NCBI GenBank assembly: GCA_002067365.1
Contig: MVRK01000068.1
Coordinates: 1 to 39,930, forward strand
DNA: 39,930 nucleotides
Reading direction: 5' to 3'
DNA from: Methanosaeta sp. PtaU1.Bin060
GTDB lineage: Archaea > Halobacteriota > Methanosarcinia > Methanotrichales > Methanotrichaceae
The position numbers and the translations under genes were made by a program. Within the stretch, counting starts at the first letter, position 1. Each line of letters opens with the position of its first letter. Shown piece after piece: positions 18,122 to 26,112 of the stretch. Under the pieces are notes generated by a model that saw nothing but the letters and a program-made list of their open reading frames with translations, made no database searches and was not told the origin of the DNA.

Positions 18122-18643
18122 ATGGAAGACGAGACTGTTCCGCAGACGACAGGTGAGGCCCGCGAGAGGATAAAGTCCTGGCTCACCGAGGAGAGGCTCC
18201 TCAAGGAGACAGTCGAGGACGAACGGCTCAGCTTTCACTTCGCCTGCGAGTACCCCGTGGGCTCAGGGAGGCACATGAACGTCTTCCAGCCGAAGGATCA
18301 CGAAGACCTGATTGTGATCTTCAGCAGAATCAGGCTCGTCGATCTTCACAAGAACGCCCTCGCCGCCATGCCGCAGAAGGAGAAGGAGCGGCTCATCTGG
18401 CAGATGCGCTACGACCTGCTCTTCAGGGAGTCCAGCTTCGAGATGGAGATGAAGGAGGGCGAGCTTGAGGGCTTTCGCTTCACGCGGGAGCTCTACGCCG
18501 ATGGCCTGAACAAAAACCTCTTCATGGATGCTATCCGGGAGAACTTCAAGGGCGAGCTTTACGTCATCTGGAAGTTCCAGGAGGTCTTCGGCGAGGGGCA
18601 GGCCGCCCGTATCTCCGGCCCGCCAGAGCCGATGTACTGCTAG
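18122..18643 (+). CDS. DUF2299-like archaeal protein
   Basis: This 173-residue cytosolic protein resembles DUF2299, an archaeal family of unknown function. The characteristic early pattern is a helix (IKSWLTEERLLKE), a strand with 'FHF' (LSFHFACEYPV), and MNVFQPKDHEDLIVIFSRI; the C-terminal half is helical and ends with LYVIWKFQEVF. There is no signal peptide, membrane segment or catalytic motif I can name. It has its own TATA-like box (CTTATTAATC, about 18081-18090) after the ftsY terminator, so it is likely a single-gene unit. The fold resembles small alpha/beta chaperone-like proteins, but that is speculation. Confidence 0.8.
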   Translation: MEDETVPQTTGEARERIKSWLTEERLLKETVEDERLSFHFACEYPVGSGRHMNVFQPKDHEDLIVIFSRIRLVDLHKNALAAMPQKEKERLIWQMRYDLLFRESSFEMEMKEGELEGFRFTRELYADGLNKNLFMDAIRENFKGELYVIWKFQEVFGEGQAARISGPPEPMYC

Positions 18644-18727
18644 CGTTTTGGCAAATGCAAGGCCTTGTTTTTCGCCATATTTAACAGCAAAAAAATGATT
18701 GCTTTCCTGTGAGGCTTACTGATCTAG

Positions 18728-18802
18728 CGGGCGCGGAGGGATTCGAACCCCCGATCTACAGCTTAGGAGGCTGCCGCCTTATCCTGACTAGGCCACGCGC
18801 CC
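18728..18802 (-). tRNA. tRNA-Arg (anticodon CCU)
   Basis: The minus strand folds into a full cloverleaf of 75 nt. GGGCGCG at the 5' end (18802-18796) pairs with CGCGCCC at 18735-18729; the discriminator base is G at 18728. The D arm starts GCCTAGTCAGGATAAGGC. The anticodon stem GCAGC/GCTGT encloses the loop CTCCTAA, giving anticodon CCU for AGG codons, which are frequent in this window. The T arm reads GGGGGTTCGAATCCCTC. No intron is present and CCA is not encoded. Other ORFs drawn across this segment are spurious. Confidence 0.96.
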
Positions 18803-18825
18803 TGACGGCCTTTCCGTTTAATCAG

Positions 18826-18837
18826 CACGTATATCAA
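18826..18837 (-). promoter_or_regulatory. TATA box for tRNA-Arg
   Basis: On the minus strand this reads ATTGATATACGT and ends about 24 nt before the tRNA 5' end, the standard archaeal tRNA promoter position. The rest of 18803-19197 holds no gene I can support; a TTATAAG-like box near 19123 may serve the next plus-strand gene. Confidence 0.5.
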
Positions 18838-19197
18838 TCTTTCCGGGTGGTCGCTGCTCTCCAGCTCAATTGGGCTCTGTCCTGCTCAACATACGAGCGA
18901 GGAGACTGTGGGAAGATGAGGGCGCTGGCCTCCGAGACGCCAGATGGGCTGGCAGATGCTCTCATCTCTTCTGGCTATCCGACTGCACTCTGACCGCGCA
19001 ACGCACTCCTGAACAGAGAATGCTCAACACTGAGATGGCGAGGAGCATGAATATAGAGCATTCTAGATATCATAGATACCCATGTTTTTCTTTCTGTATA
19101 TATTCTATTTTGGTTAAAATCTTATAAGGATTTCACTAAAACCTTACTTTGGTCGAAGAACAGCCGAGGATTCGAATCGCATCGAAGAGGACTTCAC

Positions 19198-19467
19198 ATG
19201 GTCATAGGCGTCATAATGGTCAAAGTCGTGCCCGGCCAGGAGAGATCCGTATACTGCGCCCTGAAGAGGAGAGATGGAATAATGGATGTCTACCACGTCT
19301 TCGGGGAGTACGACTTCTTCGTGGTGCTACAGGCTGATGGCCTGAGCGATCTGGACGAGATCATGGAGGACATAAAAAGGTCGCACGATGTTATCCTGTC
19401 AAGGACAATTCTTGTGGGCTGGGATAGCGGTCTGCGAGGGAGAGCAGCTCTCGAAGCCCCGGTTTAA
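19198..19467 (+). CDS. Stand-alone Lrp/AsnC ligand-binding (RAM) domain protein
   Basis: This 89-residue protein is only the C-terminal effector domain of Lrp/AsnC regulators, without a DNA-binding helix-turn-helix. It opens VIGVIMVKVVPGQERSVYCA and continues with DVYHVFGEYDFFVVLQADGL, the typical beta-alpha-beta pattern with a glycine pair in the binding loop, ending SRTILVG. Such stand-alone RAM proteins may form octamers that bind amino acids and modulate partner regulators. The ATG at 19198 is used; another at 19216 is possible. It is an independent gene after the tRNA region. Confidence 0.85.
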   Translation: MVIGVIMVKVVPGQERSVYCALKRRDGIMDVYHVFGEYDFFVVLQADGLSDLDEIMEDIKRSHDVILSRTILVGWDSGLRGRAALEAPV

Positions 19468-19518
19468 ATCGCACTCGATAATGGCCCTGAAAGGCTTTCC
19501 GCATCTCGCGTGAGTTCA

Positions 19519-20340
19519 TCATGATGCCTTGACATCGGTTTTCCTGATAGGCGATATGGGCTCTGAGAACTCCTTCGCCTTGACGCCTGCAAGATCCTCT
19601 GCCTCTATCTCCACCACGAAGGGCCCTTCGCCAGAAGCTCTTCTCTCGATGATGAGGGTGTAATGCTGGATGGGCGACCTGTCCAGCACCATTGCAGGAA
19701 AGGTGTTCAGGCCATGGTCGAGGTTCAGCCAGAAGAAGCGAAGAGCTGTCTGGCCGACTACAAGGGTTATGTTGTTCTTGACGTATCTGCCGTAGGGCGT
19801 CGTCGGGCTGGCGGATCTCAGGAACTCCATCGACCTGTAATACTCCTTTCCTGAGAGGTCCCTGAGTGAATGAAACCGGCCCTTCTCATCGAAGTACGCC
19901 AGGGCGGTCGTCTCGTCCTCTCCCTGATTAAGCGCCATCTGGCAAGGGGCCGAGTAGACCATATAGGGTGCCTCTTCGGGCGGCAGATCTATGGTGTTCA
20001 CCACCACAGCAGGCTCGATGAAATTGGTGCCATTTGAGATCCTCCAGCTCTGCCGGGGCCACAAGAAGCTCAGGTTGGCCTCTCTTGCGCGAAGGATCCT
20101 GTGCTCAGTCCAGACCACATCGCGGCTCTTCGCATCAATGACATAGAGCGTTGCGCTGGTCAGCTCCTCGGCATCGGCGATCCGGGCGTCGATGATCAGG
20201 TTGTCCTTCTCCCATTTAGCGGCAAAGGTTATGCTGGGCCCCTGGCCCTGCACCGAGGATATGCAGATCACCCCAAAAAGGATGGAGACCAGCAGCGCCC
20301 CTGCAAGCAGCCTGCTCCACATATCTGATTCAATACTCAT
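19519..20340 (-). CDS. Secreted protein of unknown function, second gene of a pair
   Basis: The 273-residue product has a signal peptide (core LLAGALLVSILFGVICISS, cleavage probably after VQG) and a mature beta-rich chain. I recognise no family. Visible features are a sandwich-like start (ITFAAKWEKDNLIIDARIAD), several N-glycosylation sequons (NLS, NGT, NIT), and a C-terminal strand set LIIERRASGEGPFVVEIEAE. It starts with an ATG that overlaps the end of the upstream gene by 11 nt (ATGAGTATTGA), so the two are translated from one message. It is probably an envelope protein, possibly in a complex with its partner. Confidence 0.75.
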   Translation of the reverse strand: MSIESDMWSRLLAGALLVSILFGVICISSVQGQGPSITFAAKWEKDNLIIDARIADAEELTSATLYVIDAKSRDVVWTEHRILRAREANLSFLWPRQSWRISNGTNFIEPAVVVNTIDLPPEEAPYMVYSAPCQMALNQGEDETTALAYFDEKGRFHSLRDLSGKEYYRSMEFLRSASPTTPYGRYVKNNITLVVGQTALRFFWLNLDHGLNTFPAMVLDRSPIQHYTLIIERRASGEGPFVVEIEAEDLAGVKAKEFSEPISPIRKTDVKAS

Positions 20341-21178
20341 CCGGGTTCACCGAGAATACCATCTCCTCAAAAGGGAGACTCCCACTTATGGCACAACAAT
20401 CGGGCCATGCGCCACTTCTAGTGAGATTCGTATAGGTGTTCGTCATATTGAGATGCCGCTTGATCATGAACCTGCCAATGTAGCTCTCTGTGCTCTCGGC
20501 TGCAGTCACCCTGTCGTTGGCCTGCCTGTGCCTCAGGGTTGCCATGCCGTCTGAGCGCGAATTCAGCCTATAATCGGTGAGCTTGTTAGGCTGGAATTCG
20601 TCGAGGATTATGGTATGGCTCGCATCGTTTATCAGAGCCCTGAAGAAGGCGTTCTGGAGAGCAAGGGAGCATGAGCGATCCTTCTTCAGGTCCTTTGCCT
20701 GCCAGTAGGCTGCTCCGACGTAGTCCAGGTTGTTGCCGAAGATCTCACTCTCGGAGATCCCCTCCCCGAGATAATCCATATTTCTGGAGGCTGTGAGGGA
20801 TACAGGCCAGCTCTCGTTGACGATTATGTAGAATATCTGACCTCCAGGATACTTGCCGTAATTGGGGCCATTCACATCATTGGAGGTGTTCGCCTCCAAA
20901 TGGATGTGCTCGCTCGTATCCAGGGTGCCCCTGTGTGCCGCGATCCTCTCCCTCATGTGCACATAAAGGATGCCCATCTCAGTGTACCTCTGATAGGAGC
21001 CCTCTCCGATCGCCGAACCTGTGATATTCAGGGATATGTTGTTGCTTTGTCGCAGACCAGTGGTCCATCCGCTCTCGCCCTCGGTGATCTGATAAGACCG
21101 ACCTGCGGCAGGGGAGCTGAGAAGTATCATCACAGATATCAGCAGCAAAGAGTTGATCGCCCGCGAATCCACTGGCAT
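20330..21178 (-). CDS. Secreted protein of unknown function, first gene of a pair
   Basis: 282 residues starting with a signal peptide (AINSLLLISVMILLSSPAAG). The mature part carries many N-glycosylation sequons (NIS, NIT, NTS, NES, NMT, NLT), LHxEAN-like strands typical of beta-helical or sandwich envelope proteins, and a few cysteines (DCCAIS near the C-terminus). No domain is recognised. The ATG at 21178 is preceded by GAGG, and a TATA-like box (minus-strand reading of 21202-21214) lies about 25-35 nt upstream. It is co-transcribed with the overlapping downstream gene; no relatives elsewhere in the window are evident. Confidence 0.75.
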   Translation of the reverse strand: MPVDSRAINSLLLISVMILLSSPAAGRSYQITEGESGWTTGLRQSNNISLNITGSAIGEGSYQRYTEMGILYVHMRERIAAHRGTLDTSEHIHLEANTSNDVNGPNYGKYPGGQIFYIIVNESWPVSLTASRNMDYLGEGISESEIFGNNLDYVGAAYWQAKDLKKDRSCSLALQNAFFRALINDASHTIILDEFQPNKLTDYRLNSRSDGMATLRHRQANDRVTAAESTESYIGRFMIKRHLNMTNTYTNLTRSGAWPDCCAISGSLPFEEMVFSVNPDEY

Positions 21179-21201
21179 GTCCTCTGACCCACTTTTGGCA
21201 G

Positions 21202-21214
21202 ATCAAATAAAAAG
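21202..21214 (-). promoter_or_regulatory. TATA box for the secreted protein pair
   Basis: On the minus strand the segment reads CTTTTTATTTGAT, about 25-35 nt before the ATG at 21178; a plausible core promoter. Confidence 0.35.
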
Positions 21215-21315
21215 CATTACCGGCGGCACACACTTTTTCGCTTTTTTGCTCTCTTGATCTCCCCCTCAACCCTTGGCGACCATCGTCTCGAAGATTGTCT
21301 GATCGATATCAAAAA

Positions 21316-21467
21316 TTCATTGAAACTTAAAACTTAATCATACTTTTCTATCAAAAATCTTAAAAATAGTTCCGAAAAGGAGGAGATGACATTAAAGAAA
21401 ATAACATTAAATAGTTCAATGGGGAGATGGCTCAACCTGCAAAACGACTATTGGGAAGGTGACTGAT
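21316..21467 (+). promoter_or_regulatory. AT-rich cooS control region with a possible 26-codon leader ORF
   Basis: The region contains repeated short AT-rich words (AACTTAA twice at about 21324-21337, ACATTAAA twice at about 21389-21410) and a TATA-like CTTAAAAATA at 21359-21368. A 26-codon frame runs from ATG 21386 to TGA 21464-21466, ending 1 nt before the cooS ATG. GGAGGAG stands directly before its ATG, closer than usual. If the TATA at 21359 is used, transcription would start near 21390 and exclude that ATG. Confidence 0.35.
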
Positions 21468-23315
21468 ATGAGTAAGAACGCTCGCGATAGATCTATAGAT
21501 CCAGCAAGCCAGGAGATGCTCGCTCTGGCATCCCGCGCGGGTCTTGAGACCGCCTGGGACCGCCTGGAGAAGCAGCAGCCCCAATGCGGCTTCGGAGAAC
21601 TAGGCCTCTGCTGCCGCAACTGCAACATGGGCCCCTGCCGCATAGATCCCTTCGGCGAAGGCCCCCAGCGCGGCGTATGCGGCGCAACTGCGGAGATCAT
21701 CGTCGCCAGAAACCTGCTGCGCTCGATTGCGGCAGGCGCTGCAGCCCACTCGGATCACGCCCGCGATGTGGCTCACATCTTCAAGCTCGTCTCACAGGGC
21801 AAAGCCACGAGCTACAGCATCACAGACAAGGCCAAGATGGAGCGGCTGATGAAGGAGTATGGCGTGGCTGACCAGATCGCCCTTGCAGAGGCCATTTTAT
21901 CCGAGTTTGGCAAGCAGGATGGCCCCATCAAGTTCGTCTCAAGGGCTCCTGCGAAGCGCCTCGACCTGTGGAAGAGGCTGGGGATTGAGCCCCGTGGGAT
22001 CGACCGCGAGATCGTCGAGTGCATGCACAGAACCCACATGGGCGTCGACAACGATCCCTTGAACCTGATACTTCAGGGCCTCCGGGCGAGCCTGGCAGAC
22101 GGCTGGGGCGGCTCAATGATCGCCACAGAGCTTCAGGACGTTCTCTTCGGCACTCCAGTCCCCACTTTCTCTGAGACAAATCTCGGGGTCCTGGAGAAGG
22201 AGAAGGTGAACATCGTGGTTCACGGCCACGAGCCCATCCTCTCCCAGATGATTGTGGCAGCTGCCTCAGATCCCGAGATGATAGATCTGGCACAAAATCA
22301 GGGCGCAGAGGGCATCAATGTCGCCGGAATGTGCTGCACAGGCAATGAGATCCTCATGCGCCACGGGGTGCCCTCGGCAGGAAACTTCCTTCAGCAGGAG
22401 CTGGCCGTCGCCACGGGCGCAGTGGATGCGATGATCGTGGATGTTCAGTGCGTCATGCCCGCGCTCGGCGCGTTAGCGGGCTGCTACCACACAAAACTGA
22501 TCTCGACATCGCCCAAGGCGAAGTTCCCTGGAGCGACTCACATGGAGTTTCATGAGGAGACCGCCTACGATACTGCCAGATCCATCGTCAGGGCAGGCAT
22601 CCTGAACTTCAAGAACAGAAATCCCTCGCGGGTCCACATTCCGGAGATCAAATCCAAGGCGATGGTGGGCTTCAGCGTCGAGACTATAGTCGATGCCTTG
22701 GGCGGCAGCCTCGATCCGCTCTTGGGCGCTATCAAGTCCGGCGCGATTCGCGGCATCGGGGCGGTCGTCGGATGCAACAACCCCAAGATTCAGCATGACT
22801 TCGGGCATGTCAACCTCGTCCGGGAGCTGATCAAGAAGAATGTGCTGGTGGTGACCACAGGCTGCAACGCCCTGGCCTGCGCGAAGGCGGAACTCCTGCA
22901 GCCCGAAGCGGCAGATCTGGCCGGAGACGGCCTCAAGGGCATCTGCAAGGCTCTCGGCATCCCGCCGGTGCTGCACATGGGCTCGTGCGTGGACATCAGC
23001 AGGATCCTCGTCGCCGCAGCGGCCATCGCCGACGCTCTGGGCGTTGATATCAGCGACCTGCCGGCTGCCGGGGCTGCTCCAGAGTGGATGAGCGAGAAGG
23101 CGGTGTCGATCGGAGCCTATGTCATAGGCTCAGGCGTCTTCACAGTGCTTGGAACAGTGCCTCCGGTCCTCGGGAGCCCTGCTGTGGCTGCGCTGCTGAC
23201 AGAAGGGGCGAAGGACGTCCTGGGCGCGAGCTTCGCAGTCGAGCCGGATCCCTTCAAGGCGGCATCTCTCATGATCGAGCATATCGATGAACAGCGAAAG
23301 AAGCTGGGGCTGTGA
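21468..23315 (+). CDS. cooS: Anaerobic carbon-monoxide dehydrogenase, catalytic subunit
   Basis: CooS is the Ni-Fe-S enzyme that interconverts CO and CO2. The 615 residues from ATG 21468 have the metal ligands in the expected order. The N-terminal cysteines are Cys40, 48, 49, 52, 57 and 71, with exactly the spacing known for the D- and B-clusters of CooS. C-cluster ligands are visible in VVHGHEPI (His), VAGMCCTG, VDVQCVMP, VVGCNNPK, TTGCNALAC and MGSCVDIS. This is the monofunctional bacterial-type form, not the CdhA subunit of the acetyl-CoA decarbonylase. GGGAAGGTG precedes the ATG; the GTG at 21459 is an alternative start. cooF overlaps its stop. No cooC (nickel insertion) gene is adjacent. 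Confidence 0.97.
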   Translation: MSKNARDRSIDPASQEMLALASRAGLETAWDRLEKQQPQCGFGELGLCCRNCNMGPCRIDPFGEGPQRGVCGATAEIIVARNLLRSIAAGAAAHSDHARDVAHIFKLVSQGKATSYSITDKAKMERLMKEYGVADQIALAEAILSEFGKQDGPIKFVSRAPAKRLDLWKRLGIEPRGIDREIVECMHRTHMGVDNDPLNLILQGLRASLADGWGGSMIATELQDVLFGTPVPTFSETNLGVLEKEKVNIVVHGHEPILSQMIVAAASDPEMIDLAQNQGAEGINVAGMCCTGNEILMRHGVPSAGNFLQQELAVATGAVDAMIVDVQCVMPALGALAGCYHTKLISTSPKAKFPGATHMEFHEETAYDTARSIVRAGILNFKNRNPSRVHIPEIKSKAMVGFSVETIVDALGGSLDPLLGAIKSGAIRGIGAVVGCNNPKIQHDFGHVNLVRELIKKNVLVVTTGCNALACAKAELLQPEAADLAGDGLKGICKALGIPPVLHMGSCVDISRILVAAAAIADALGVDISDLPAAGAAPEWMSEKAVSIGAYVIGSGVFTVLGTVPPVLGSPAVAALLTEGAKDVLGASFAVEPDPFKAASLMIEHIDEQRKKLGL

Positions 23316-23830
23316 GTATGAAGGAGATCTTCGTTCGCCTGGAGAGATGCATGGGCTGCAGGTCGTGCGAGATGGCCTGCGCAGTCGAGCACTCCATGAG
23401 CAAGAGCCTCTGCAGTGCCGTGGCCGAGAGGCCGGGACCCAGGCGCAGGGTTTACGTGGAGATGGCAGAGGGGCACAAGATACCCCTGGTCTGCCGCCAC
23501 TGCGAAGACGCTCCCTGCGCTGCAGTCTGCCGCACCGGGGCGATGCACCAGGACCCTCAATCAGGGACTGTGGAGAGAGATCTGGAGAAGTGCGTAGGCT
23601 GCTGGATGTGTGCTATGATCTGTCCCTATGGCGTCATAGGACGCAGCAGCGGCAGCACTCGCGCGGCGATAAAGTGCGATCGCTGCAAGAGCCTTGAGGT
23701 TCCTGCATGCGTTAACGCCTGCCCCACGGGCACCCTAGTCTTCGCCACTCAGGAGAATTTCATGGAGATGGTGCGTAAGGAAGCGGCCTCCAGGCTTGTC
23801 CGCGATACCAGGAGCACCGCCAGGACCTGA
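23312..23830 (+). CDS. cooF: CooF-like polyferredoxin (four [4Fe-4S] clusters)
   Basis: The 172-residue iron-sulfur protein would take electrons from CooS. Sixteen cysteines form four cluster sets: CMGCRSCEMAC at the N-terminus, CRHCEDAPCAAVC, CVGCWMCAMICP, and CDRCKSLEVPACVNACP. This arrangement is that of the CooF/HycB group of electron-transfer subunits. Translation probably starts at GTG 23312, overlapping the cooS stop, or ATG 23318. The final electron acceptor cannot be seen: no hydrogenase or F420 partner is next to it. No terminator is evident on this strand before the convergent gene at 23919. Confidence 0.93.
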   Translation: MSMKEIFVRLERCMGCRSCEMACAVEHSMSKSLCSAVAERPGPRRRVYVEMAEGHKIPLVCRHCEDAPCAAVCRTGAMHQDPQSGTVERDLEKCVGCWMCAMICPYGVIGRSSGSTRAAIKCDRCKSLEVPACVNACPTGTLVFATQENFMEMVRKEAASRLVRDTRSTART

Positions 23831-23882
23831 TCCTGCCCATAGAAAGCTGAAGAGTCGCCATAGGCCGAATACTTCAGAGAGC

Positions 23883-23893
23883 AAAAACAAAAA
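23883..23893 (-). terminator. T-rich terminator for the KaiC-like gene
   Basis: On the minus strand this reads TTTTTGTTTTT and lies 26-36 nt after the stop codon at 23919; a good archaeal terminator. Confidence 0.5.
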
Positions 23894-23918
23894 TCAGGAG
23901 AAGTGAAGGCAGGAGGAG

Positions 23919-25286
23919 CTAGACTATAGGAGTCATGCTGATCCTGTTCCTCTCCTCCAGGAACATATTGTAGGGCTCAGTGCGCGGAATAATGCCATAG
24001 AGGCAGAGGCCGCCATTCAGCTCGTTGACCAGGAAGTAGGTATCCGCGGTGTGAATGGCCATGTTCATGCTCTCCTGGCCGCTTTTCACTATCAGCAGGT
24101 TTATGTCGTTTGTCTCCTTCCACTTGCGGATCATGAGGTTTGCAAGATTCAGGACCTCCTTGTAGCCGAAGGCGAACTCCATGGCGTCGAGGCCTATGAT
24201 GTTCAGGATGGGCCTGCCGGTTCTCTCGCGCAGCACATCCCACTTTTTCAGTACGTCCTTGCCCCATATCTCAGGCTCTTCCCCCTGAGGCTGGGAGACG
24301 ACGACGTTGGTGGGCACGAAGATATCCCGCGAGCTGAGCTGGTAGCCTATGGACGGAAGGATGAAGACACCTCTTCCGTTCTTCAATGCATTGGAGGCGA
24401 GCGCCGTCAGGACCTGGTAGTACCTCTTCCCCACGCCGTGATCTATCTCCATCAGGTTGCATGATCCGTACTTGAGGCCGCCAGTGATGGCATCCAGGTC
24501 AGGAATGCCTGTTGAGATCCTATCGTCTCCGGGGTCTGGGATCCTCACAACATCGCTCGCAATCCTGGCGTCGCTGTGCTCCCTGTAGGGCTCGAAGTAG
24601 CTGAACCTTCCGCCATGAAGCGTTGAGGTATAGGTCTTCTGCCTGATCTCCACGCCCCGAAGCTTGTTGAGCCTGATCTGGCGGGCGTAGCGCGTCCTCA
24701 TTCCCTCATAGTTGGGGAGCGAGAACTGCTCCATTGTCACGACGCCGTCGACGATGTAGTCAAGAGGCATCACATTCGCAAACTCGCTGACGAAGATGAG
24801 GTGAGTGTCCAGGTCCCTGGCGAACTCGCAGATATTCTGCTCGAAGCTGTGCTGCGAATCGCCGATCAGATGTGATGTGTAGTTCAGCACCGCATCCCAG
24901 CTGTCGATGATGATCATGGGGTTGTCCATCTCCTCAGCCTCGTCGAAGAAGACCTTGAAGAAGTCGAGGACTGCGTAGTAGTTGGTGAGCCCAGCGCTCC
25001 TCATGCCCTTCAGACTATCGAGGAGCTTGGTCTGCGTCGCATTCACAATGTTCTTCGGAGGTACTATCTCCTTCACCCAGGGATGAGTGGCATAGAGCCT
25101 CTTCGGGTCTATCCTGGTGGATATATACATCCCGTTCTTGCTCTCGCAGAGGCTGCTCATGACCTCCAGGGCCAGGGTCGTCTTGCCAGTGCCGGGCTGC
25201 CCCTTGATGAGAAGCGTCTGGCCGCTCTCCATCTGGAAGAAGTCCTTGATCTCATTGGGTATGGACATCCGCGCTCCGCTAGACAT
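23919..25286 (-). CDS. KaiC/RAD55/GvpD-like double-domain ATPase
   Basis: This 455-residue cytosolic protein has two RecA-like halves. The first has an intact Walker A (GQPGTGKTT, residues 29-37) and Walker B (PMIIIDSWD, with Asp128) and is likely to bind ATP. The second begins about residue 255 (RISTGIPDLDAITGGL), as KaiC domains do, but its P-loop at about 280-290 (EIDHGVGKRYY) is degenerate. It resembles archaeal RAD55-type and GvpD-like regulators, which control transcription or signalling, not DNA repair. I prefer the ATG at 25286, with GGAGAG five bases upstream, to the GTG at 25298, which abuts GAGGAG. It follows the winged-helix gene in the same operon. Confidence 0.82.
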   Translation of the reverse strand: MSSGARMSIPNEIKDFFQMESGQTLLIKGQPGTGKTTLALEVMSSLCESKNGMYISTRIDPKRLYATHPWVKEIVPPKNIVNATQTKLLDSLKGMRSAGLTNYYAVLDFFKVFFDEAEEMDNPMIIIDSWDAVLNYTSHLIGDSQHSFEQNICEFARDLDTHLIFVSEFANVMPLDYIVDGVVTMEQFSLPNYEGMRTRYARQIRLNKLRGVEIRQKTYTSTLHGGRFSYFEPYREHSDARIASDVVRIPDPGDDRISTGIPDLDAITGGLKYGSCNLMEIDHGVGKRYYQVLTALASNALKNGRGVFILPSIGYQLSSRDIFVPTNVVVSQPQGEEPEIWGKDVLKKWDVLRERTGRPILNIIGLDAMEFAFGYKEVLNLANLMIRKWKETNDINLLIVKSGQESMNMAIHTADTYFLVNELNGGLCLYGIIPRTEPYNMFLEERNRISMTPIV

Positions 25287-25301
25287 CGATCTCTCCACTC
25301 C

Positions 25302-25685
25302 TCAGCAGTTGTCAGCTACTTTGCAGATGCATTTCTTTGCGCGCTTCATGAGGCTGCAGATATGGTCGGGCTTGACCCGGAAGGTGAAGTAGATGGTGCT
25401 GCTATCACCGTCGCAGAAGTCGATGTCCACCACAGGAAGGGCCTCGATCTCCATCCTGGCGTCGGATAATTGCGCATCTGGGCGCTTTCCAGCGGAGTTC
25501 TTGGTCCTCCAGAGCTTGGAAGGTCCAACCTCCACGAACTCCACCTCGCCCTCGGAGCTGAGCACTGAGAGGTACTTTATGACTGTGGTCTTGCTGACGC
25601 CTGCCTTCTTGGCGACATCCACCGTCGTGAGGCCAACCTCGGATTCCCTGATGACCTCCAGTATCCTTTCTTTGTAGGACGCCAT
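25302..25685 (-). CDS. Winged-helix regulator with cysteine-rich C-terminus
   Basis: This 127-residue protein begins with a helix-turn-helix of the winged type, residues about 5-60: ERILEVIRESEVGLTTVDVA, then KKAGVSKTTVIKYLSVLSSE and a wing ending KLWRTKN. The C-terminal half (80-127) is a beta strand region followed by five cysteines at 91, 110, 119, 121 and 127, the last four within 18 residues (pattern C-x8-C-x-C-x5-C). That suggests metal or redox sensing. It is the first gene of a two-gene operon with the KaiC-like ATPase, whose start lies 15 nt after its stop. Function is unassigned; a regulator whose partner is the ATPase is an inference. Confidence 0.8.
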   Translation of the reverse strand: MASYKERILEVIRESEVGLTTVDVAKKAGVSKTTVIKYLSVLSSEGEVEFVEVGPSKLWRTKNSAGKRPDAQLSDARMEIEALPVVDIDFCDGDSSTIYFTFRVKPDHICSLMKRAKKCICKVADNC

Positions 25686-26112
25686 TCAGATGTCACCCTT
25701 CACAGGCTCAAGGAGCGATCTCGTGCTCAACCACTTCAATGCTTCTCCTGATCCCTTCATTGCGCTATTTATTGGTCTCCTCATCAACTATCCTCATCGA
25801 TTTTCCTGAATTTGATATCTACATCATCATTCGTGCATCATCTTTTCATCAGATATAATTATCTGGTCTCCCGATCCTGTCTTCCTTCATCGTATTAAAT
25901 TTTGTCTGCACCCCTGCCATGACTCATCCAAAACCAGCATTTGAAAGATAACTTTATTTATCGAAAAATCTATGGCAGTCTCATGAAGGGAAGCGATAGC
26001 TCGGCGGCTATTCCTGCCTCGATTCAAATGTTAGAGTGTGGCTTCATCCAAGAATGTCCTGAAGAGATTCACCTTCAATAGATTTCTGGCGATCAGTGGG
26101 TTGTGACAGTAA
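25686..26112 (+). other. Intergenic region between divergent genes, with promoters
   Basis: This 427-nt AT-rich interval separates the minus-strand regulator from the plus-strand secreted protein. CTTTATTTATC at about 25952-25962 is a TATA-like element for the plus strand. CATCATC-type words recur at 25831-25860. A 32-codon frame (25983-26081) has no support and is not called. I see no RNA gene. Confidence 0.4.

Noticed and set aside
18709-18993. Plus-strand reading frame across the tRNA gene
   Set aside because: The segment is a complete tRNA-Arg on the minus strand; the frame is a chance product.
25795-25870. C/D box RNA or CRISPR-like repeats in CATCATC words
   Set aside because: Words are short and irregular; no box D, no regular spacers, no palindromic repeat unit.
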